Assembly: GCA_015039465.1 (NCBI GenBank)
Contig: MU129988.1
Span: 249,320 to 313,319 of the forward strand
From: Phlegmacium glaucopus
Taxonomy: Eukaryota > Basidiomycota > Agaricomycetes > Agaricales > Cortinariaceae
Direction: 5' to 3'
Length of the DNA: 64,000 bases
Below are positions 23,779-35,313 of this stretch, piece by piece. The notes below the pieces were generated by a model, which had not been told where the DNA came from, ran no database searches, and was given only the letters and a program-made list of their open reading frames with translations. The first letter of the stretch is position 1, and each line of letters opens with the position of its first letter. A program made the translations under genes and the position numbers.

Positions 23779-25956
23779 TCAAGGACTCTTGAGCGTCGCA
23801 CTACCTGGCAAACCACTCGGCGGGCCATCCATCCCCATCTTCTTCCTAACAATCTCAAAAGTTTTCAACATCTTCCTCCTAGCTCCAAGCGCCGACACGC
23901 CCTTCGCCTCCAACGCAGCCTCATCCATCATTACCATATCCTGCCATTTAGCACCTTCAAAGTTAGGTGTATACTTGTGTAACCTCAAAGTCCTCAACCA
24001 TCCCGGTATGTCGTTTAATAGAGCGGGATCAACATCTTCTTCACCTCGCGGGGTAGCGTGGCCACCATCCATACGGGAAGAACCGACGCTGGAAGCACTC
24101 CTTAACCCGGGTGATCTAGCACTCCCCGATCCACGTCTATGCCCACCGCCAAGCACGCTCGGAGGAGATCCAAGCCCATTCATAGGCTGCATTCCAAGCC
24201 AATTAGGTTGTCCGAACCCACTAGCAGCCATTTGTGCAGCTAGGAGTTGAGCTTCTGGTGACATGTTCATCATGCTCAACATATTGAACGGACTCATGGG
24301 TTGCATACCACCAACGCCAAGTCCGGGCATACCCATTCCTAATTGAGGACTGCCCATACCAATACCAAACCCGCTCATTTGCATAGTAAGTCCGTTGACG
24401 CTGGCATCGTCGCTGCTCCCGAACCTGTTCGGGACGCTGTTGTTATTATTATTGGCTCCCTGATTCCGACCTCCGGCATTCGACCATCCACCATTGCCCC
24501 CACTAACATTTCTCAGACCACTGCGCCCTTGAGTTTGTTGAGTTCCAATCGGGTTCCCATTATCATCGTACACACCATTATGAACACTACCATCATTATT
24601 GGCGTTGTCGTTACCAGAACCTTGAGGTTTCGGGTGACGACGATGAACCGTGGGATCACCCATACGAGGAACGCCAGGAGCAGGAGCGGCCTGCCAATCG
24701 TTCCGGGAAGCAGGTTCGTTTACAGTCGGACGTGGTTCCTTATTAATACCGAACATGGGGGTGTGTGGTGTGCTAACCATGTTAGCCCAGCTTTCAGCGG
24801 CAGAGGCTGGAGCCTCGGTTCTAGGATTAACGATAGTTCCCGAAAATTCTGTGCTCTTGGGACGTGAAACAGCCTCCGGCACTTGCGAAGTACTTGACTG
24901 TTGTTGTTGCTGCTGCTCCGAAACCTGGCTTAAAGCAGAAGCCGCCGCCCAAGAAGCCCGTCCATCCGCCCCAGTTGTATTCAACACAGGAGCCGAAATC
25001 CTATGATTAGCGTTACTAGCTTTGAGTTTAGCTCTCTGTTGAGCAAGCATAGCAGCAGGAGTATCGGTCTGGACGTTCAAATTGGCAGCGGATTCGGGGG
25101 ATAAAAAGTTGGAAGAATTGTCCAAAGCCAAAGACTGACGATTGCCAGCATTGAAGTTACGTGCAGTGGGCGAGGCCGGCATGCCCGACTTGAGACCAGG
25201 AGATTTGATGCTCGCAAGTTTGGCTTCCATTTGGTTTTGCATGGATCCTGTGATAATGCATTAGAAATGAGTGAAATGGATAGATAAAGGCCAAGTACCA
25301 CCCATTGCCGGGCTTAGAAGGGCAGTCATAGGATCAGACCGCGCCATTTGTTGAAGGACCGTGATGAAGAACCGAATTTGGACTTGGGTTGAATGTTGAA
25401 GAAGACTGTATAGAGCGGCTGTGCGCTCTGCTTCCGAAAGAACTTTAAACCCTATTTCCAATAGCATCATGAGTAAAGAGTATCCCGAAGAAAGATAAGG
25501 GGAAAAAAAAGTCGCACATTGCTCGATGGCAGTGAGTTCTTCTTTGAAATTGACATCCAGGGAGGCAGCAGCCATATCCTCCTATATAAATGATCAGAAA
25601 ACTCATGAACGATCTCCTTGCAAGATCCAAACATACCAAGGTAGCTTCATAATTCTGAAGGTTTTCAAACCAAAGATCAAGCGCTTCAGCTATAATCCCA
25701 AAAGAATCTGGTCAGGATGTTTCATAAAAGGTTCAGAATCTGGGGGCATACCTTCAGGCGTCTGGAACATAGCACCTGTTCCTAGTAGCTCGCTAGTAGG
25801 CCTGGCGCTCGGCATCCCTCCAGGGCGTGGCGAGGCAGGTGCTTGAGAAGGAGTGCCACGGGCAGCCGGACCCATCGATTGACGAGTATGGGCCTTTCCA
25901 TTCTCGTGGGGTCCAGGAGAAGGAGAAGGACTAGTTGAAGGTGGACGAAGGTTCAT
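23779..25956 (-). CDS. VTS1: VTS1-like SAM-domain RNA-binding protein
   Basis: Post-transcriptional regulator of the Smaug/Vts1 family. In yeast it binds stem-loops of the CNGG type through its SAM domain and recruits deadenylation factors. The ATG at 25956 opens a Pro/Ser-rich segment; then [20 protein letters not shown] and [20 protein letters not shown] with [20 protein letters not shown] form the conserved N-terminal helical region of fungal Vts1. A long low-complexity middle follows, with runs of Gln (about 24895-24920) and Asn, and Gly/Met-rich repeats. The C-terminal SAM domain is [59 protein letters not shown]. The last exon of more than 1.4 kb ends at TGA 23779-23781. Three or four short introns sit near the 5' end. 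Confidence 0.88.
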
Positions 25957-27795
25957 TGTATATGAAAATGTGTAGAAAGGAAACAAAAAATATCAGGCCG
26001 ATTAGGGACTCTTGTTGTGTTGTTGTTTGATGTGACCCCTGGTGAGGTGATTTTGGTACAAGTAACAACTCCAATGGGCGGTAGACAATTTCAGCAAGCT
26101 GGATTCAAGTCACGAATGAGTCTTTTGGAAATTCGGTCCTTGACGTCGAGTCTATGGACGTATGGGAGTCAGCCAGAGTTCGGTCTGTCTGACTATTGGG
26201 GGGGTGGTTTTATTGTGAAACCTTGAGAAAGAAAATAGAAGATTAAGAGGGTTCGTGCTTAAGACGAGACCAGCGGAGCCTGCCGGTCTAGCAAAGAGCT
26301 TGAATGAGGAAAAGGAACGACGGGCGATACTAAAAGCCTGTGACAAAGGTGAACAAGGCTGAGCAGTGAGAGCAACAACGCTCGCTGAGCTGGCTCATCA
26401 GGTGTGACGTGACAGTAACACTGCTTTTACCCCTGGTCAATGTCAACTTTGTATAGCCCCGCTGATAAGTACAGTAAAAATAACTACGTGGAGGGTCAAG
26501 TGAATAAAAGTTGTCGCGAAAATCTATCATGTTGCCAACGTTACTCATGATGCATGAAGCCTCCTGTACTTTCAGAAAGAATTTATATTGAGTACCTCGA
26601 AAGGCAGCTTTGAATAAGTAAACCAGCAAACAGAGAGAGGGCGATACTGGTTACCTCGGGTTCGCAATTAATAATGCTACAATGATCCTCCACCGTGAGC
26701 GCTAACTCGAGGTGCATCGGCGATAACTTGAAACTTCCAACTTATTATTGTTATCATGGATCGAAATGCAAAGCACCTCCTCGTATACCAGTTGACTTTT
26801 TAAAAGAATTGAAACACCAGTTTCAACCAAAATGGTGATAGCGACCTAAAAATAAATCCACGATATACACTTGCTTCATGAAAATGAGTCGGGACCGCGT
26901 TTGAAAACCTGTGCGTAGGGCTCAGAACTCCAGAGACTCCCCATTTCAGAATGTACCCAGTCCAGAGAGCGCTGAGTCCACCGATATCAAAATCAATATG
27001 CCATCTCCTGTATGGCACGGAGATAAGATATCTACTTGCCGTTAAACAAAAACAATGAACATCAGTAATCGGCGGTTCAACCGCACCCGTTAAAACAGCA
27101 AAATATCAACGTTTGAAACCTTGAAGATCACAGAGCGAGTCGAAGTCCCTGATGATCAGAAGTCCCAAAAAAAACCAAGGTAGTTTGCAAAGACATAACA
27201 TCACAAACGAGCGTGGCTGGTACATCAATATCTGTGAACCTGACGGATGAAAACCTATAAATACATGGTAAAATTGATGTCAACGATGAAACGAACGCAT
27301 ACACAAGTTGACAGTCCTGATAAAGCGGACGAACCGCCCAATGACCCAGAATGACACCCATTTCATTGTCCATTGTTCTTTCTACCGTGGGAATCAGCGT
27401 ACGACTACATCAAATCAAATAGTAAATCTAGACGAACCAGCCGGTTTGGTCTCCACCTTTGTCTGGAGTCAGTTATCAATAATAAAGTAAAGTGACTCCT
27501 TCCACAGCGTATCCAGTGGTTTTCCATGTTATAGAAGTATACCCCAGCTTTCAAATTTCGGGTATAAATGGATTGTCATCCGACTCACTATGCTATGCAA
27601 GGTAGCCTGATCCGGGAGGGTGGCCAATGGGGATGTTACGATGGTCATCATCATCATATGTAAGAACCCATTGTGATCATCTAAGCTGCTTGCCAGGAAC
27701 ATTACATGACAGACGGACGCACTATTTATATTAGACCGCGCTATGGTTGGATAGAACGAATTAGGAGATAACTCGGAAGTAGGGTAGCTACTCAC
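25957..27795. other. Region without a recognised gene
   Basis: Left part is the VTS1-like promoter. From about 26800 to 27795 there are scattered minus-strand open frames that could be further exons of the doubtful membrane protein at 27796, for example the frames ending near 26800 (rich in W, G and hydrophobics) and 27128, but I could not join them with convincing splice sites. Confidence 0.35.
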
Positions 27796-28056
27796 TGTTT
27801 TCAATTTGGATTCATGAACAATCAATCTTGAAAAAAAAATCGAGAGCAGTACTCCAGTAAGCATGACGATCGGGTGAAAAGCCAACGGTAGGATCCAGCA
27901 AGACGGAGAGAATTTTAATTTCAAATGAGAGGAGACCCGACAAGCCTGGAGGGTGATCACTAACAATGTGATCTGAACCATCAAGGTCGGGCCAAGTAAG
28001 AGCAATCGTCCGAAGCGGTATTCGGTAAATCCGAGGCCATAGGAAGTAAGCGACAT
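27796..28056 (-). CDS. Possible membrane protein, first exon only
   Basis: The ATG at 28056 opens 87 codons up to a good donor (GTGAGT at 27790-27795). Two hydrophobic stretches, LLLLGPTLMVQITLLVITLQ and CWILPLAFHPIVMLTGVLLS, look like transmembrane helices and are followed by a Lys/His-rich turn. The frame is also open past the donor to 27529. I cannot assign the downstream exons, and I recognise no family. It may be a real multi-span protein of which only this exon is clear, or a remnant. Confidence 0.3.
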
Positions 28057-28725
28057 CGAGGAAGTGCTACCTGGACCTTGAATTGTAGGGGGTCAAATAT
28101 GCCCCGAGCTGTCGATAAATCAATTCAAAAAATGAGAATACCCAGGTGACTTCAACAACAGTGTCTACGGATTGCTAAGCCAAAAACGGTGAGCAGGGGT
28201 CAATTATTGGGGATTCCGAAAGATAGGGAAAATTTTACTCAGTAGATACAACCAGATGGATCCAACAAAGCGCACGTGTGTTCTGACTCTCAAGTCGAAA
28301 TATTTCAATCGTCTAATTGCAGATGGAAGAGTCGATCCCAACTAATTTCTTCCTCCCTATGAATAGTTATTTTGAGGATATCGTCATAATATGGTCCTAT
28401 TAAAACTGTGTGATCAGATAAATGAAACATGAGTATAAATGAACTTACTTGTCGATCGAGAACACCAAAGCATAGGTGTGAACTAGAAAAAGAGAATCAT
28501 AGTCGACCCCAGCTTGTACTCATAGTACAACAGAATCTCAGTCGCTTCACACTTGAAAGTTGCAATTCAAATCTATATATTAAGCAAAATTCCCGCCCAC
28601 CGGCAAGTAAATTAATAGGAAGGCCGGCTTCCTGTCTAGAAAAGAATAATGCCGATAATTCCGATCCTGAAAGTCCCTCAGAGTCTGAACTTCCAACGAC
28701 CTGGGTAGAAGAATTTGGTCAACAT
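28057..28725. other. Intergenic region, no gene seen
   Basis: 670 nt between the doubtful membrane protein start and the secreted-protein stop codon. AT-rich, no coding exon recognised. Confidence 0.4.
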
Positions 28726-30316
28726 TCATGCTATGAGCATAAGTGGAAACAAAGCAGATCGCTCACATTCATCAAAGTAATCCGTCCGCATGGTTGTATT
28801 CATGTAACCAGTAAAGTCGATCCACGCAGAGCGATCCGTTGCGTTCTTGAGGACATCTTCGATCCTGATCGTATCTATTCGACCAGCTCAGTCAGGACTC
28901 AGCCAAAAAGAGAAAAAAATCCAAGGCTCCTAAAGAAGTAAAACATACATCGTGAATGTTTACCACCATTAGGATTGGCCAATGGAGCTCGCTATGGATT
29001 TGAATTGACGTTTATTAGTAAAACAAAGGCACAAAAGGACTAGACGGAAATAACCTTCGTCTTGTATTGGAACCAGATATGTCCCGTGGCGATAAGCTGA
29101 ATACGGCCCTGAGCTGGGATGATACAGATTTCCTGGTTGATCTGCGGGTAAAGAGAACCAGGTTAAGCAAGAAGGAGATAGAAGTATGGTGTTATTACTG
29201 TTCCAATGCATGTCTTGTCCTGAACTTGCGTTACCTCCGTATCCTTCGTCGTGGTGTTCGTGGCAACAGTGAGGAAGCTAAATCGACCCGATCAGAACAC
29301 GGGGCACGTCCACACTACTGAAAAGATATGCCAAACCTATTATAAGGGGCGTTTATGAACTGCCCGTGCGCGGTAATTGGACGTAAAATATCTCTGGATT
29401 GCTGTGTGATATTGGGCGTCTTGAAGTTGCCAGAAAAGAATACAGAATGTGCGGCTGAGGTGACATCTAGAGGTATCGTAAGGATGACAGCCTAGGGAGA
29501 TAGACGAGAGATGGAATGAGAGACATACTGGTAATATTCCAGAAACCTGAATTGGTGTATCCTTGAGCAACTTTGATATGATTGCTATGGTCTGGGTTAA
29601 TATCCACCCTCGATGCATGGCACTGTGGCTTGCCTAGAGACAGAAATATGAGTTTCAATGTCAGGCGGATATAAACGTAACACACCAGTCGCGATTACTG
29701 GAACAGGGTCAGCAACGCAGATAGTCGCGTGTTTGTCTTTGTACTAAATTAGTGATTGCAATTAGCATAGATACTTTGGTCAACAAGTAAAGCTCACTCA
29801 CCCCAGGGGGATTAATGATAATATCATAATCACCCCCACCCCAAGTGTCCTTTGCATATTGTTCAACTCGGCTCCAACCAGGAACTGTATAAGAAAAAAG
29901 AGGCCGGTAGTTGTGTTAGTTTTTTTGTTATCATAGACAGGTAGCTGTATATGACAGCCACATTATTCCATCATTCCATCCCACTATTTCAGAAATATCA
30001 AGTACACATGACAATAAACTCACGTTGTTGGGCGTCATCCAAGTCAAGCAAGGAACATGGGCTTGCGACCGGACCTCTCCTCACGAGACTACTCCACCCC
30101 GACTGTTCTCCATCTCTCCTAGCAAGAGTATTCTCACTACCAAAGTTTGCCCTCCTATTGAACCTGGAGTTGGTTTGTGTTGGCCGAGCGCTGACAAGTT
30201 GGAGTGTTAGAAGAAAAGCTGCAAGAATCTGTAGCCAAGTTGAGTCAAGAAATTGGTTGTTTTGAAGTTGGATACGAATTACTGACAGGAAAGGAACATA
30301 TATTGAAATAAACCAT
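28726..30316 (-). CDS. Secreted protein of unknown function
   Basis: Several short exons read in a common style. The ATG at 30316 (MVYFNICSFP) splices by GTCAGT...CTACAG to ILAAFLLTLQLVSARPTQ, giving a signal peptide with likely cleavage after VSA. Later exons: VPGWSRVEQYAKDTWGGGDY, YKDKHATICVADPVPVIATG, KPQCHASRVDINPDHSNHIK with VAQGYTNSGFWNIT, DVTSAAHSVFFSGNF, FLTVATNTTTKDTE, INQEICIIPAQGRIQLIATG with HIWFQYKTK, and IEDVLKNATDRSAWIDFTGY with MNTTMRTDYFDECERSA, ending at TGA 28726-28728. The joint between the last two blocks is unresolved. The Thr-rich alternating segment followed by an IIPAQGR strand recalls beta-rich secreted proteins common in Agaricomycetes; a resemblance to aerolysin-fold proteins is only a guess. 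Function unknown. Confidence 0.6.
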
Positions 30317-31804
30317 GCAGAATCAATATTTGAAAACCTTTTGAATACCAGATTCAAAAAGTATTACAGTTGCGTGATGATGGTGCGGTAGAGAGACCGG
30401 CTCTGCGGAACTTGATCCCGCATTTTTTGCTTATAACAACTATTAGCACCGCCTCAAAAGTCGTCCAATGGTCATTCCTGGAATCTGAGAGGAGGTCCCT
30501 TCAGAAGAAACACAGGCCCTACGTGTTACAGCAATCCCCCTCGAGGAAATACGCCCAAGCATCCTCCTGGCAGGAACCGGCAATCACACTGTTATAGAAA
30601 CGCTTCCTATACTCACTAAAATCCCTGTGTCTCCGTCGATTCTCAGGCAAGTCCTTGGCTTGGATGACTCTATTAGTGACCAGTAGCGCGGCTGCACTTC
30701 AAATTTCCCTTGGCTGCCATTTTCCCCCCTGCCTCCAATTCGAAAGCCTCGATCTTCATCACAGAAGTGCTGGAAGTTTTGCCTGCAACCACGCTGGTCG
30801 CCAAGTCGATTTTATGTCGACTGGTAAGGTTTGAGGATACCGGGAAGGTTGGTTGCTGAGAAAATCACTCGTTTGCAGTGAATAATCTACAAACACCTGC
30901 TAAAATGCTCATGAAAAATACCTTACAGGAATGTCATCTCTTGCGGCCAAGAGATCACTCGTTTCACTTTTTCTGTACCTTCTGAATCACTGCTATGGGG
31001 AATTCGGCCTGACATTACGAAAATAGAATGTAAAAGAGGAGGGCGAAGAGTGATAAAGATGGAAAAATGCTCCATGATGAGAACGATGAAGAATTGAAAA
31101 CTTGTTGCCTTGAGGTTACTGGAAGAGGTAGAGGTGATCCTCTACCTCTTCCAGGTGATCCTCTACCTCTTCCAGTAACCTAATAGATATTGTTGCGTTG
31201 GGGATGCTTCTCCCCGTCTGGTTCCGACCCGGGAAAACACTTTTCTCGGTCCTCATCTAGTTTTTTCGACCCGCCATTCCTTCAGTGTCTGGTACAGCTG
31301 GTTGGTTGTCCTCGCGTTTGATACACAACCTTGAGATCGCAGGCGATTTCTGACCACTACCGTTTCACTATCTATAATCTTATCCGATAACGAGCGGAAC
31401 AGGGGGCCAAATCGTTGAAGGCCGAAATCTTTTATAAGGTCCAATTTTTGGCTGAGCTCTACATTATACAATTATTTTATGAATCTCTACTGGCTCTGTA
31501 TAATGTCTCCAAAGTAATTAAAAAAGAGGCTGTAGCACACGCTAGGTTTGCTGTTGTGGCATCTCGACACTGTCATGTACTATACGCGGCGTTGTCCGTA
31601 TCTTGTATCATTTTGGAAGTTGACGTGCAGCTTCAATAACGCCATAGGTTCATTATCGCGAGCGTCTATCTTTTCTTTCTGGCATAAGCCATCGAAAGGC
31701 GGTTTCAAGGGTCGAAGTTTCCAAGGTCGGTCGTTCAGTGCCGAGTTCGAAGCCGACACCGCTTCTTCCCGGTCGCCTCAAGTGAACTAGCAGTCGAAGT
31801 ACAG
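30317..31804. other. Intergenic region with one strong inverted repeat
   Basis: 1.5 kb between the secreted-protein start and the kinase stop codon. Apart from the inverted repeat at 31114-31180, I see only short frames without motifs. Confidence 0.4.
31114..31180. repeat. Perfect 21-bp inverted repeat with internal direct repeat
   Basis: The 21 nt at 31114-31134 (beginning GGTTACTGG) are the exact reverse complement of 31160-31180 (ending CCAGTAACC). In the 25-nt spacer an extra copy of most of the right arm (GATCCTCTACCTCTTCCA, 31136-31153) occurs, so the left arm can pair with either copy. A transcript would form a stable stem-loop. Origin unknown; a template-switch duplication during replication would produce this pattern. 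Confidence 0.8.
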
Positions 31805-33991
31805 TCAGCGTCGTCCGTTCACCGGCACGGTCAACGATATATCTGGAGCAAAGTAGTTGTGGCAGAAGAGCATATTTCGAGCCAAAGAGAAGGAGATGGT
31901 CTTCAGATCATAGAGAATGTCAAGTCTCAAGTCTAGCATGATCCTTGCTCGATTCAGCCTTCCCACAAAGGTTGAGGCAGGAACGGCGGATGTATCTCCC
32001 GGCGTGCCATCTTCTTCCAATCTCTATTAAATATCGTCAGTGAAAGGGTTTAATGAAAGAGGGGGTTATCAAGCGTCACGTACACTCCTTCGAAAAGACG
32101 ACTCTTCTTGATATCAGTCACTGTTTGAAGCCTTTCTTCTGGTGCGGGATGGAGGATCTGATAAATTCGCAGGGGGTAGGGACATCAATAGGCGTCATGT
32201 TGGCATCGAATAACTGTTGGCTGGTAACAAACCTGCCTCAATGCTCTTTTCTCCCAAGAAGTGACATCCTTTAATTGTCCGGGCTTAGTTCGGAAATCAA
32301 TGAGAGGTCGCTTATCCTGAGGATACGGTCGATAGTGGTTGAAAGGGATCTTCAAACGTAGAGGGGTCAGCGGTGCGGAATCAGGAACAAAAAAAATAGA
32401 ATAGGAAACACTTACATGTCCAGTTATAAGTTCATGGTAAATAAGGCCAACTGACCAATAATCCACACCAAATGAATACCGTTCATATCTAAAAACCTCA
32501 GGTGCGGTGTACCAAAATGTTCCAGCAATACCGCGTGTCCCGAGCGGATTGTGGCCGCCAACCCACAACAAAGGGAAGTTATCCCCGCCTTTGGTTCTCG
32601 CGTCTACCCAAACAGGAAATTGTTCCATCATGTCTTCGCCGCCTTCAAAAGTTGCAATATTCTCAGCTAATCCCAGATCCGCGAGGACCAAATGGCCTTC
32701 TTCATCAAGGAAGATGTTGTCTGGCTTGATGTCACGGTGCACGATGCCCATTTTGTGGAGACTTTGAATAGCAAGAACCTGTAAATGAATCAGTTTATGA
32801 AAATTAGAGTTATAATTGTGGATAATTTTACGAGCTGAGCAGAGTAGAACTGAGCGATTTCACGTCCTAAAAATCCCTTGTGTTCAATAAGACCTCCCAA
32901 GTCACCGCGACGGTAGAATGGCTGTTGTAAACAAAATTCAAGCCTCAGAAATTCATAGAGAGAGGAGGACTCACCATAGTCACTACAAACTCTCCGCCTT
33001 CCTTGAAATGATTGAGTAATGGTGGAAACCAGATGTTTCCTTTCATTGCCTCCAACGTCTCAATCTCATTTCTGGCCAGATACTCCGCCAAACCGGTCTT
33101 ATCGAATGTAATGCGTTTCATAACTCGTACTTCGCCAGAATGCCGATGCCAAACACGCGATATGACTGCGAATGCCCCTTGCCCAATGTGAGTGATCTGG
33201 AAGCCATCTTCATCCAAAAGAACTCGGCGTGCCCCACGGAGAAGTTTCGGACCATAATATCTGAGAAATGAAAACATAGACTTCATCTGCCGGCCAAAAG
33301 GAGGAAAGTTCAGATGATTATGATTCCGACAGAAACTGGTACCGAAGTAGCAGTCGAAGACCATGACCGTGACAGGCATTTTGAGAACCAGGGTTGAAGC
33401 ATGACGAGATGCGATCAGAGTAGAAAGGAAGGAGGACCAATGGATCGGGCGTGTGGAAACCCTCCTTGAACTTTGTTCAATGCACAGATTGCCAATGAGA
33501 GAAAAGTTGCCCATGAAGTCTCCTTTGAAGCCTGCCAAGTAGACGACACGCCTTTGATAGCCGCTTTGAACAGAAGACCCACATATACAGAGCGCGATAA
33601 ACAAGTGCGAATCTTTGACCAAGTTGGTGTCCCTTGGGACGGCCTGTTTGGAGCCTACCTCATAGACGATGATGTGAACATTAGTTAAAATGAAGGTATC
33701 GACATTTTCAGGGGTATCGAGGCGAGAAACACGCTCAGAACCGAGAGGAGACAGGCGAGTACCAGAGTGAACAGGAAGAACAATCGAGTCCTTGCAGGTA
33801 GCATAAAACGCCATATCTGGAGATGAATTCATAATCGCCTTGTAGGATGATGGTCGTATGACCCCTATGACCGACTCAGGGAATCCAGAAAGCTGTCGAA
33901 GGAATTGAGGCTCAGGACACCATACGCTGCTTAGGAAGGAGTGGGGCCGAAACGGCATTTCTGAGTCGTCGACGTTGAACGTTAGCGACAT
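31805..33991 (-). CDS. Serine/threonine protein kinase, AGC-like
   Basis: Protein kinase with a long N-terminal extension of about 240 residues without recognisable domain, starting at the ATG at 33991 (MSLTFNVDDSEMPFRPH). The kinase domain: ITHIGQGAFAVISRVWHRHS (Gly-rich loop), VRVMKRI (ATP-binding Lys), ARNEIETLEAMKG (helix C Glu), HFKEGGEFVVTM, GGLIEHKGFLGREIAQFYSA, MGIVHRDIKPDNIFLDEEGH (catalytic loop), VLADLGLAE (DLG in place of DFG), an unusually long activation segment with ATFEGGEDMMEQFPVWVDA, GIAGTFWYTAPEVFRYERYS, then VDYWSVGLIYHELITGHIPF. A C-terminal tail follows ASTFVGRLNRARIMLDL and ends at TGA 31805-31807. All catalytic residues are present, so probably active. Similar kinases are expanded in Agaricomycetes; target unknown. 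Confidence 0.8.
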
Positions 33992-35313
33992 AGTAGGGGG
34001 TGAGAGGGTATTGGCACAGCGGGTTACACAGTCTCCCAAAAACCTGTTTCAACAAAGCCTGGTCCTATTGTGTCAGCAACGAGTTGTGCAATGCGTCCTC
34101 TGAATCACGTGTAGTGTGCCATTGCTATGACTGCTGAACATTTTGAAATGAAATGACTGAGCCAACGCGAGGTCGCTAACAGAGCTGCAACGTTATAATC
34201 AGTTACGATTACGATGATGTGAAAAGGTGTAGATGATCTTGTCGAAAACATTGTACTGAGTCAGATGACTGCGAGATGGGGGCCATGGGGCGGTATCGAC
34301 ATGGAGAAGTTGTCGTAATTGTCTCGTAGTAGCATTACCTGTTCAAGTTGTCGGTGATAAATCAACCTATGTGGAGGGATTGCGACTGGGTTGAAGAATA
34401 AGACCACCGTGACAGAAATTGTATGAGATCCGTAGAAAACCTTTTAACTGGGGGGGTCGAACGAGAACACTGTGTGACCTCCTCGATAATCACAACTACA
34501 GATCAAGTACGGGGAGGAGCTTACCGTTAAAGCTTAAAGCTTCCTTGCCACATCAGGAAGTTCTTCACTTTTGCCGCTTTTGGCCTTTTTTTCGGGTCCA
34601 AAAAAAGCAGATAAGATAACTGTCGCATCTTGGACAGATGAGAAGATGAAAGAAATGTTTTGTTACAGTAAGGAATGATGGGTAAGAGATCCGTAGATAC
34701 GTTTGTGCCTAGGGCTTGCTCGAATTTTGGATCTCAGAAGGCGAAATGGATTGACCTTGCACGTGGTCCCACTCGCGCCGATAATGAGTTGATAATGAGC
34801 TAGCCCATCGCAAGTCACGAGCGCACGGCCTTTGCCCCCGCCCCTTGTGTTTCCAATTTACAGATGCCCTCCGAACATCCTCCTCGTTACAGGCTTTCGG
34901 AGTTTCGCCCCACCACCGCCAGAAACCACCAGAAACCACAGGAAACCTGGTAACATTTTTGCCGACTTGCTAATGCTACTGATGTTTCTATGTCACAGAA
35001 TAGCAATCAGAACCTTGTCTTTGAGGGCTACTAAGGGCTGCTCACTGCTAAGTACGCTGATATGGATTCCTTGACAGCATTGACCAGAACGGCATCAGAT
35101 CCAGATATGCGAGTATACCTAGCCTCAAATCCAGAAGATTTGATGAAGTCGATCAAATGGGTAGACTTTGGAGCCTCGAGGAGCAAGCGAGGAAGATGGG
35201 CCAAGGCCAGAAAAACTGCATCACGTCGACTTCGATGTTCATTACAACTCTCCTCTAGTGCACTGAAAACTTGGTGTCAACTTTCTAAATGATAGGGTTC
35301 AGACATCTATATC
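33992..35313. other. Intergenic region, no gene recognised
   Basis: 1.3 kb between the kinase start codon and the stop codon of NACHT gene 1. It contains the kinase promoter and short frames without motifs. Confidence 0.4.

Noticed and set aside
23789..25006. Plus-strand frames of up to 174 codons within the VTS1-like gene
   Set aside because: Antisense to low-complexity coding sequence (Gln, Asn and Gly runs).
28429..28941. 170-codon plus-strand open frame
   Set aside because: It lies antisense to the 3' exons of the secreted protein (IEDVLKNATDRSAWIDF block). No motif, and the minus-strand exons explain the composition.
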